DNA of 64,000 nt from Oscillochloris sp. ZM17-4 (GTDB lineage: Bacteria; Chloroflexota; Chloroflexia; Chloroflexales; Chloroflexaceae). How positions within the stretch are numbered: the first letter of the stretch is position 1; each line of letters starts with the position of its first letter. The notes below the pieces were generated by a model. It did not search any database. It was not told the DNA's origin and saw only the letters and a program-made list of their open reading frames with translations. Position numbers and translations under genes: made by a program. The stretch lies in the NCBI RefSeq assembly GCF_019599295.1, contig NZ_JAIEWN010000006.1, positions 38,365 through 102,364 on the forward strand, read 5' to 3'. Positions 28,642-34,970 of this stretch are shown here, piece after piece.

Positions 28642-28676
28642 AGGCTCAGGGGAGGGCTTCGCCCTCCCCTGAGCCT
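28642..28676. terminator. Hairpin between bchH and the convergent gene
   Basis: A 16-bp perfect stem with a TTC loop (other strand GCGAAGC tip). It covers the final codons and TGA stop of the minus-strand gene and lies 25 bases after bchH. Likely terminates both transcripts. Confidence 0.75.
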
Positions 28677-29596
28677 TCTCCGATGACGCCGTTGGGCGCG
28701 TAGGGGATGAGCGCGCTCAGGCGCTGGTCGGCGAGGTTGAGCCGGACGGGGCCGGGCGCGAGGAGCATGGGCAGGCCGAGGGCGCGCAGCCACTCTTCGT
28801 CGTCGGCGGCGGAGCCGGGGCGCGGCCCGCCCATGTCGCAGATCTCGGCCTGGTCGCAGCGGTCGACAGGCAGCCCGTGGAGCAGGAGGCTGTCGGTGTC
28901 GAGGCCGATCACGGCGGCCTCGACGGCGGGGTCGGCGAGCAGGCTGCGGGCGGCGTCGAAGCCCAGCCCGTCCTCGGCGCGCGCGGCGACGCCGGCGGCG
29001 GCGATCGCGGCGGCCGCCAGCGCCACCGCCGCGGCGCGCAGGGCGTCGCCGGTGATCAGCGTGACCGGGATGGCGCCGAGCCGCCCCCAGGGCGGCGCGG
29101 GCGCCGTATCGGAGCGCGGGTCGTAGGCCCAGCCGCGCGCGCCGTAGCCGATCTGGAGGCGGCCGTCGGGCAGGCGCATGGCGGGCAGGCCGCGCCGGCG
29201 GGCCTCGGCGAGCAGCTGGAGGGCGGGCACGGGCAGCGCCTCGCGCCGGCGGCGGGCCTGGAGCGCGTAGAGCGGCCCGTCGCGGTCCCACTCCTCGTCG
29301 CCCGCGGCCTCGGCGCGCATCCCGGCTACAATGTAGCGGCAGAGCTCGGCGCCGATCTCCGGCTCGTCGGTGCTGAAGCGGGCCTCAAGCAGGAAGCCGT
29401 CGCCCAGCGGGCGGGACTCGGCCTCCAGGTAGGCGATCACCAGGCCGATGGCCTGTGCGCCGTCGCGGACGGCCGCGCGCAGGCGGCGCGCCCGGTCGGC
29501 GGCGGAGGTGATGCGCAGCAGCGCGCCCGGCAGCGGGCCGTGGATGTTGGGGCCGCGGTAGGCCCGGAGCTGGGCGATGGTGATTGGTGTGGGCAT
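28646..29596 (-). CDS. Cyanophycin-synthetase N-terminal-like protein without ATP-grasp domain
   Basis: 316 residues. The opening (TIAQLRAYRGPNIHGPLPGALLRI) matches the start of cyanophycin synthetase (RxYRGPNIxS), and around residue 150 RLPDGRLQIGYGARG matches the segment that in CphA leads into the ATP-grasp domain. Here no ATP-grasp or Mur-ligase domain follows. Instead comes an Ala-rich stretch (about 185-215) and a tail with GLDTDSLLLHGLPVDRC and QAEICDMGG, which recalls the CphA Mur-like part only weakly. The function is unknown. The ATG at 29596 has AGGGA five bases upstream. It converges with bchH. Confidence 0.6.
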   Translation of the reverse strand: MPTPITIAQLRAYRGPNIHGPLPGALLRITSAADRARRLRAAVRDGAQAIGLVIAYLEAESRPLGDGFLLEARFSTDEPEIGAELCRYIVAGMRAEAAGDEEWDRDGPLYALQARRRREALPVPALQLLAEARRRGLPAMRLPDGRLQIGYGARGWAYDPRSDTAPAPPWGRLGAIPVTLITGDALRAAAVALAAAAIAAAGVAARAEDGLGFDAARSLLADPAVEAAVIGLDTDSLLLHGLPVDRCDQAEICDMGGPRPGSAADDEEWLRALGLPMLLAPGPVRLNLADQRLSALIPYAPNGVIGEGSGEGEALP

Positions 29597-29632
29597 GACG
29601 TTCCCTGTGGTCATGATGAGTTGGTGGTGCCC

Positions 29633-29669
29633 GTCGGGGCGCAGCAGCGCCGCGCTGCTGCGCCCTTAC
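29633..29669. repeat. Hairpin element upstream of the methyltransferase
   Basis: GTCGGGGCGCAGCAGCGC pairs with GCGCTGCTGCGCCCTTAC; very small loop. Partial arm copies follow at 29708-29730 (CTCGCTGCGCCCTTAC). Confidence 0.85.
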
Positions 29670-29736
29670 ACAAGCGTGTCACTTCACTGGTATGGTAATC
29701 GATCATAGCGGCGCTCGCTGCGCCCTTACAGAGAGT

Positions 29737-30459
29737 ATGCGACACCTCCTCGATGATCTCCACGCGCCCCACGCCGCGCTGCTGCGGGCGGCCCTGGCCC
29801 TGGCGAGCCCGCCGGGGGCGCGGCTGGCCGTGGATATCGGCTGCGGGCCGGGCCTGAAGGCCGGCTGGCTGGCCGAGCGCCTGGCCCCCGGCGGGCTGCT
29901 GGTCGGCGTCGATATCGACCGGGCGGCGCTCGCGGAGGCGGCGCGGCTGCGCCCCGGCGCGTGGGTTGTCGGCGACGCCCGCGATCTGCCAATGGCGGAC
30001 CGATGCGCCGGGCTCGGCTGGTGTGTGGCCGCCCTTGACCTGTTCGGCAGCCCCGATCTGGCCCTGTCCGAGGCGCGGCGCGTGCTGGGCCCGGGGGGCA
30101 CGCTGGTGGTGGCGTCGGCGGCGCAGCTCTGGGCGCGCCCGCGACCCTGGCCCGCCGGGCTTGTCGCCGCCTGGGCCGAGCGCGCCCCGCCGCCGCCGGC
30201 CGATGGCCTGGGCGATCATCTGGCCGAGTCCCTGCTCGCGGCGGGCTTCGCCGGGGTCTATCTGCGGGCCTACCTGCTCGACCCGCCCGGCCGCGGGCTG
30301 GCCGGCGCGGCGCTGCCCCTGGCCGGGTGGGATTGGCTGGCGGCGCGTCTGGACGGCCTGCTCGCGCCCGCCGATCTGGCCGCCTGCGCGGCGGCCGAGG
30401 CCGAGGCCGAGCCGGAGCCGCTGGCGGTGCTGCTCGTCGCCGCCGGATCTGTGGCGTGA
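29737..30459 (+). CDS. Class I SAM-dependent methyltransferase
   Basis: 240 residues with the Rossmann methyltransferase signature: motif I VDIGCGPGLKAGWLAERL, the acidic end of strand 2 VGVDIDRAAL, motif II region VGDARDLPMADRC, and a post-motif block RVLGPGGTLVVAS typical of small-molecule (ubiE-like) methyltransferases. The substrate is not predictable. It lies divergent from the CphA-N-like gene and upstream of a conserved hypothetical gene; a role in pigment or quinone methylation near bchH is possible but unproven. The ATG at 29737 is chosen over an earlier one at 29692 because homology begins at the second; no strong ribosome-binding site is seen. Confidence 0.85.
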   Translation: MRHLLDDLHAPHAALLRAALALASPPGARLAVDIGCGPGLKAGWLAERLAPGGLLVGVDIDRAALAEAARLRPGAWVVGDARDLPMADRCAGLGWCVAALDLFGSPDLALSEARRVLGPGGTLVVASAAQLWARPRPWPAGLVAAWAERAPPPPADGLGDHLAESLLAAGFAGVYLRAYLLDPPGRGLAGAALPLAGWDWLAARLDGLLAPADLAACAAAEAEAEPEPLAVLLVAAGSVA

Positions 30460-30517
30460 GTATATGACAACGCGTGCTATAATCTGGCAAAACCCCAGAC
30501 AACCCAAGGAGCGAGCG

Positions 30518-31048
30518 ATGAGCGACCAGCAGATGCCCTGGGAGCGGGCCGGGATGAATGCGGCATGGTATGAGAACCAGCCCTTCGATGTGGGCATGCG
30601 CGTGGAGATCCGCGACTCGGTGTGGCGCACGCGCGCGGGCGCGATGGCCGGCCGGGTGGTGGGCTTTGACGCCAGCGGGCCGCTTCCGGGCGAGAACTTT
30701 GTCCGGGTGCTGGTGCAGCCCGACGCGGCGGTCGCGGCGATCGTGGCCATCCCGCCGGCGGCGCTCGGCCCCGAGGAGGGCTCGGAGCTGCGCGGCATCG
30801 CCCTGACCCTGCTGACCGGCGCGGAGCAGGCGATGCGGCCCGAGCAGTTCGACACGCTGCTGCGCTGGCTCACCGGCGACGCCTGCAAGGGGCTGATGGC
30901 CGAGCCCAACATCCGGTTTCAGCGCATCCGCGCCGGCGGGCTCTACATCCCCGGCCTGGTGCTGCCCGAGCTGGCCGCGCTCGCCGAGGAGCGGCTGCGC
31001 CAGCCTGAGCCCTCGGGGCAGGCCGGCATGCGGCTCACGCCTCGATAA
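30518..31048 (+). CDS. Conserved-looking hypothetical protein, 176 aa
   Basis: A soluble protein of about 19 kDa without signal or membrane segments. The first 90 residues look like a small beta-barrel (MRVEIRDSVWRTRAGAMAGR, then ENFVRVLVQPD), the rest is helical. AAGGAG lies seven bases before the ATG, and a TATAAT at 30478-30483 may be its -10 box. I do not recognise a family. It follows the methyltransferase with a 58-base gap. Confidence 0.7.
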   Translation: MSDQQMPWERAGMNAAWYENQPFDVGMRVEIRDSVWRTRAGAMAGRVVGFDASGPLPGENFVRVLVQPDAAVAAIVAIPPAALGPEEGSELRGIALTLLTGAEQAMRPEQFDTLLRWLTGDACKGLMAEPNIRFQRIRAGGLYIPGLVLPELAALAEERLRQPEPSGQAGMRLTPR

Positions 31049-31096
31049 CATAGAGAAGGGACGCTGTGGCGCATCGCCCGCCGGGGCGACCCATCC

Positions 31097-31320
31097 CCGC
31101 CGGGGGCACCGTAGGGCCGAAGCATGCGCACCCCACGCATGTGCGACACGCAGATTCCTCCGGTGCGCATGCTTCGGCCCTACCTATGCCGGGGGCGGCT
31201 ATCCCACCCCGCCGGGGGCACCGTAGGGCCGAAGCATGCGCACCCCACGCATGTGCGACACGCAGATTCCTCCGGTGCGCATGCTTCGGCCCTACCTATG
31301 CCGGGGGCGGCTATCCCATA
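31097..31320. repeat. Tandemly duplicated palindromic element
   Basis: Two nearly identical copies of a 112-bp unit (starting about 31097 and 31209). Each contains arms GTAGGGCCGAAGCATGCGCA and TGCGCATGCTTCGGCCCTAC around about 32 bases, plus a CCGCCGGGGGC flank. No coding capacity in the gap 31049-31338. Confidence 0.93.
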
Positions 31321-31338
31321 TACGTGCGGTATTGCCAT

Positions 31339-31824
31339 TTATCTGTGCCGCAGCTCGACCGGGTCGCCGGGGCGCACCTCGCCGGGGCTGACCACGCTGG
31401 CGTAGAGCCGGCTCCAGCCGGGGCGCAGCTTCTGCGATATGCGCGTGAACTCCCCATCGATGAAGGACTCGGCGATCGTGCTGCACGGCGCGGCGTAGCC
31501 GGTGACCTCGAGCTCCACCCAGTCGCCGACCCGGAGGGTGTCCCCCACCCGCACCGCGTCCCAGTCGATCCCGGCCACGGTCAGGTTCTCGCCGGCGCTG
31601 CCGGGCGTGATCGGGTGGCCCTCGGCGCGCAGGGCCGCGATGCGCTCCTGGGCGAAGAGCGAGACGGCGCGGGTCGGCCCGCCGTGGTGCTCCCGGTCGC
31701 GCTGCATGTCGCCGGCCACCCCCTGCGCCGTCAGCTCGGCGGCGGGCACGGGGCGCTTGGGCACGCCGCCGCGCGGGTTCACGTTCACCTGGACGACTCG
31801 CCCGAGGGCACTCGCTGCGCTCAT
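31339..31824 (-). CDS. MOSC domain protein
   Basis: 161 residues, a stand-alone MOSC domain related to the end of molybdenum cofactor sulfurases and to YiiM. Visible are GRVVQVNVNPRGGVPK at the start, DREHHGGPTRAVSLFAQE with the conserved HGG, GSAGENLTVAGIDWDAV (SxGENL motif) and the conserved Cys in GYAAPCSTI that is proposed to carry sulfur or bind the cofactor. Likely handles sulfur or molybdenum cofactor or reduces N-hydroxylated compounds. AGAGGAG precedes the start. Divergent from the transporter at 31926. Confidence 0.92.
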   Translation of the reverse strand: MSAASALGRVVQVNVNPRGGVPKRPVPAAELTAQGVAGDMQRDREHHGGPTRAVSLFAQERIAALRAEGHPITPGSAGENLTVAGIDWDAVRVGDTLRVGDWVELEVTGYAAPCSTIAESFIDGEFTRISQKLRPGWSRLYASVVSPGEVRPGDPVELRHR

Positions 31825-31840
31825 CGGCTGCGCTCCTCTC

Positions 31841-31870
31841 TTGCTCTCTCATTGGCGGGGCCAGTATAAT
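31841..31870 (+). promoter_or_regulatory. Possible promoter of the Na/Pi-type transporter
   Basis: TTGCTC at 31841-31846, an 18-bp spacer, and TATAAT at 31865-31870, about 50 bases before the start codon, in the divergent gap with the MOSC gene. Confidence 0.5.
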
Positions 31871-31925
31871 GGTGCGCGCACCTATGCGCAACCGGCCCGA
31901 CAGCGATGTCTGAAAGGAGGCCAGG

Positions 31926-33050
31926 TTGATCGATGTTGATCGCCCACCCCCGTCCGCCGACCCCGACGTTGCCGAGGCGCTTCCGGTGATGCCTCCCGAG
32001 GGGGGCGCCCGCGCGGCGCTGGGCCGGGCCGCGGCCCTGATCCTCGGGCTGCTGCTCTTTATCGTGGCCCTGGAGCTGCTCAAGAAGGGCGCCGGCGGCT
32101 ACGGGCGCGAGGTGGTCGGCTTCCTGCGCGTCGGCGGCCCGGTCGCCTCGCTGGGCCTGGGCTGGCTGCTGGCCTACCTCTTCCTGAGCGGGTCGCCGGT
32201 GGCGGCGGTGGCCGTCTCGCTCTTTGCGGCGGGCACGCTCGACGCGCTACAGACCTTCACCATGATCACCGGCTCGCGGCTGGGGGCGGCACTGATCGTG
32301 CTGATCACCGGCGCGGTCTACGCGGCGCGGGTGCGCCAGAACACCGACGGGCTGGCGGTGGGCGTGCTGGCGATGATCACGACGGCGGCGATCTACCTGC
32401 CGGCCCTGGCGATCGGCTCGTGGCTGCTGGGCAGCGGCCTGCTGGGCGAGCTGCAGGTGAGCGCCTCGGCGCCGCTGGCCTCGCTGCTCGACTGGCTGAT
32501 CGACCCGCTGGTGGGGCTGCTGGCGGCGCGGCTGCCACCCTGGGGCCTGCTGCTGGTGGGGGTCGCCGCGCTGCTGCTGGCCTTCAACCTGCTCGACCGG
32601 GCGCTGCCCTCGATGAGCGGCGGCCACGGGCTGTTTCAGCACCTGGACAAGATCTCGCGGCGGCCGCTGGCCATGTTCGCCCTGGGCGCCGTCGTCACCG
32701 GGCTGACCCTCTCGGTCTCGGTGTCGATCTCGGTGCTGGTGCCGCTGGCGGCGCGCGGGCTGCTGCGGCGCGAGCGGGTGGTGCCCTACATCATGGGCGC
32801 GAACATCACGACCTTCATCGACACGCTGGTGGCGGCGCTGCTGGTGGGCGGGCCGGCGGCCTTCACGATCGTGCTGGTGGAGATGGTGAGCGTGGCGGCG
32901 CTCTCGCTGCTGGTGCTGCTGGCGGCCTACGCGCCCTTCGAGCGCGGGCTGCTGCGGCTCCAGGAGCGCATCCTGGGCGACCGGCGGGCCCTGGGGGCGT
33001 TCATCGGCGTGCTGGTGGTGGCGCCGCTGGCCCTGCTCCTGTGGAGGTGA
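31926..33050 (+). CDS. Na/Pi cotransporter-like membrane protein
   Basis: 374 residues with about nine membrane helices arranged as an inverted repeat. The second half has the signature of the PF02690 group: ALGAVVTGLTLSVSVSISVLVPL followed by YIMGANITTFIDTL, where GANITT corresponds to the GSNIGTT substrate loop of NptA/PNaS proteins. The first half (VGGPVASLGLGWLLAYLFLS) is more diverged. It probably moves phosphate or another anion with sodium. The start is a TTG with GGAGG five bases before it; the N-terminal 30 residues are a Pro-rich cytoplasmic tail. No PhoU domain is attached. Confidence 0.75.
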   Translation: MIDVDRPPPSADPDVAEALPVMPPEGGARAALGRAAALILGLLLFIVALELLKKGAGGYGREVVGFLRVGGPVASLGLGWLLAYLFLSGSPVAAVAVSLFAAGTLDALQTFTMITGSRLGAALIVLITGAVYAARVRQNTDGLAVGVLAMITTAAIYLPALAIGSWLLGSGLLGELQVSASAPLASLLDWLIDPLVGLLAARLPPWGLLLVGVAALLLAFNLLDRALPSMSGGHGLFQHLDKISRRPLAMFALGAVVTGLTLSVSVSISVLVPLAARGLLRRERVVPYIMGANITTFIDTLVAALLVGGPAAFTIVLVEMVSVAALSLLVLLAAYAPFERGLLRLQERILGDRRALGAFIGVLVVAPLALLLWR

Positions 33051-33075
33051 GGGGCGGACGCAGCACGCTGCGTCC

Positions 33076-34515
33076 CTACGGCGCGCGGATCGCCTGGATG
33101 GCGGCGATGATCTGCGGGTCCGCATCGGGGGGGTAGCGCCACCACTCCGCGTCGACGGTGCGGTCGGGGATGACGCCGCGGCCCTCGATCAGGGTGCCGT
33201 CGGGGAGCCGGTAGGCCACCACCGCCAGCAGGATGCGCGACCCGTCCTCGAAGTCGTAGGCGTAGAGGTTCTCGGTGTTGCCGGCGCTGGGCAGGCCGGC
33301 CACCTTGGCCCGGCCGAGCACCTGCATGCCGGCGGCGAACATCTCGGCGGCGCTGACCGTCTCGGGGCCGGTGAGCACGGCGATCGGCACGCCGCCCATG
33401 CCTGGGATCGTCCTGCCCGCGGGGATGCGCTGATCGTCGCTCTCGTTTCGCCCGCTGGTGCTGCCGATCGAGCCGCCGTCATGGAAGAGCGCGATCGTGT
33501 TGGCCATCAGGTGGACGTAGCCGCCCGAGTTGGAGCGCACATCGATCAGCAGCCCCTCCAGCGGGCCAGCGGCCAGCAGCCCCTCCACGGCCTCGCGCAC
33601 GTGGGCGTCGACCGATTCGACATAGAAGCTGGGGATGGTGACGAGGCCGATCGTGCCGCCGTCGAGGCGCTGGGCGGTGACCCGGTTAAAGGCGTCGAGG
33701 TCGATCACCTCGCGGATGACGATGACGACGCGCTCGGCCTGGCCGGGCGAGATGATGCCGAGGCGCACGCCGGTGCCGGGCTGGCCGCGCACCTCGCCGA
33801 TCGGGCCGCTGGGGCCGAAGGCCGCGCTGTCGAGGTAGGCGACCCCGTTGATCGAGGTGAGCAGATCGCGCGGCCTGATCCCGGCGCGCTCGGCCGGGCC
33901 GCCGGGCACCACGCTGCTGACCATGCCGCCCTCCTCCACATCGCGGATCTCGGCGCCGATGCCGCCGTAGCGCAGCTTGCCCGCGAACTCGGCCTGCTGC
34001 TCTGCCACCTCCTGGGGCGACTCGAAGCGCGAGTGGTCGTCGCCCAGGAGGTCGATCATCTGGCGCATGAGGCCGTAGAACGCGTCGGGCGTCGTGGCCG
34101 CCGCGACCAGCGGCGCGTACTCCTCGCGCGTCGCCTCCCAGTCCACCCCCCGGTAGTCCTCGTAGAGGTAGTTATCGCGCACCGTCTGCCAGATATCCTG
34201 GAAGATCCGCTCGCGCTCATCGGCGGCCAGGGGGGCCAGGGTGGGCGTCGGGTCGAGGGGGGCGATGGTGGGCGCGGGCGTGGGCGGGCGGGTGGGCCGC
34301 GCCGTCGAGGGCCGCGCGGCGGTGGACGTGGGCGCCTGGGCGAGCTCCGTGGGCGCGGCGACGGTGGGCACGGGGGGCATCGTGGGCACGGCGGCCGCCG
34401 TCGCGCTGGGCACAGGCATCGCCGTGTGCACGGCGACCGCGCGCGACGAGAGCCCGCAGGCCACGAGGGCGAGGGCGGCCAGGGCGAGGGCTGCGGCGCG
34501 TGTGAGGCGGTTCAT
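33076..34515 (-). CDS. S41 family C-terminal-processing peptidase, lipoprotein
   Basis: 479 residues. A lipoprotein signal (RAAALALAALALVAC) is followed by a Pro/Thr/Ala-rich linker (about residues 30-110), which should hold the enzyme outside the membrane. Then comes a helical segment, a PDZ domain (GGIGAEIRDVEEGGMVSSVV to LLTSINGVAYLD), and the protease core with LLIDVRSNSGGYVHL and the serine in GPETVSAAEMFAAGM; the lysine partner is likely in GRAKVAGLP. Family members degrade or trim exported proteins. The start at 34515 gives a proper signal peptide; the open frame runs on upstream into the MITE-like element without similarity. It converges with the transporter gene. Confidence 0.92.
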   Translation of the reverse strand: MNRLTRAAALALAALALVACGLSSRAVAVHTAMPVPSATAAAVPTMPPVPTVAAPTELAQAPTSTAARPSTARPTRPPTPAPTIAPLDPTPTLAPLAADERERIFQDIWQTVRDNYLYEDYRGVDWEATREEYAPLVAAATTPDAFYGLMRQMIDLLGDDHSRFESPQEVAEQQAEFAGKLRYGGIGAEIRDVEEGGMVSSVVPGGPAERAGIRPRDLLTSINGVAYLDSAAFGPSGPIGEVRGQPGTGVRLGIISPGQAERVVIVIREVIDLDAFNRVTAQRLDGGTIGLVTIPSFYVESVDAHVREAVEGLLAAGPLEGLLIDVRSNSGGYVHLMANTIALFHDGGSIGSTSGRNESDDQRIPAGRTIPGMGGVPIAVLTGPETVSAAEMFAAGMQVLGRAKVAGLPSAGNTENLYAYDFEDGSRILLAVVAYRLPDGTLIEGRGVIPDRTVDAEWWRYPPDADPQIIAAIQAIRAP

Positions 34516-34557
34516 AGTATAGGTATCATACCATGGGGGCTGGGTGTTGGGGGTTGG

Positions 34558-34733
34558 CAGGGCATGGGCAACGTCGCTGGCGGCTGAAGCCGCGTCGCGG
34601 GGGCCTGCGGCCGACCGCCCACCTTCGTGGGCGGATCCGGCGTCGGCCTGCGCCGACGCCCGGCGCAGCGCGCCATGCCGGCGCGACGTCAGTCGCCAGC
34701 CAGGGGGGCGCGCAGGACGTTGCACATGCCCTG
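34558..34733. mobile_element. MITE-like palindromic element, copy 2 (long form)
   Basis: 176 bp between CAGGGCATGGGCAACGTC and GACGTTGCACATGCCCTG (18-bp inverted ends, one mismatch). The interior has further inverted repeats (GCCCACC TTC GTGGGCG; GGCGTCGG/CCGACGCC). It carries about 50 bp that copy 1 lacks. It sits between the divergent S41 protease and surface protein genes. Confidence 0.85.
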
Positions 34734-34773
34734 ATCATACCCCCTAATATACTATCGGCCTACGTTTGTACTG

Positions 34774-34782
34774 TGGTATAAT
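34774..34782 (+). promoter_or_regulatory. Extended -10 promoter for the riboswitch-surface protein unit
   Basis: TGGTATAAT is a full extended -10 element. No convincing -35 box lies 17 bases upstream. Transcription would start near 34789, just before the riboswitch P1 strand. Confidence 0.6.
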
Positions 34783-34795
34783 GCGCGTCCTTTTC

Positions 34796-34940
34796 GGACA
34801 AGCGCTCTAACTTATAAATATCAGATGCAATGAAGCGTGATCTCGCTTCGCCTGGGCTGTGCGCTGGCGAAACTGGGCACCAGAGACACGCAGAGCGAGT
34901 GGTGCAACCGGCTGTCGATTGATCGGCAGCCGGTTTTTTT
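34796..34940 (+). ncRNA. Candidate c-di-GMP-II riboswitch with terminator
   Basis: The core GGCGAAACUGGGCACC ... GGUGCAACCGG at 34866-34911 matches what I recall of the class II c-di-GMP aptamer (GGGCAC, a variable hairpin, then GUGCAACCG). GCACC pairs with GGUGC. GACA-A-GC at 34797-34803 can form P1 with GCUGUC at 34911-34916. That 3' strand is also the left arm of a 13-bp terminator stem (34907-34919 with 34922-34934) followed by seven T. Ligand binding would therefore block termination (ON switch). An extra hairpin at 34832-34849 would be an insertion. A second alternative stem, GCGAGTGG (34895-34902) with CCACTCGC (34943-34950), spans the terminator. Confidence 0.6.
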
Positions 34941-34970
34941 GCCCACTCGCCTGCTCCGGAGGTCAGTAGT

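Noticed and set aside
34796-34940. c-di-GMP class I (GEMM-I) riboswitch
   Set aside because: The class I core (CACGCACAGGGCAAACC-like and GGACGCAAAGCC-like halves) is not present in the right order; the class II core fits better.
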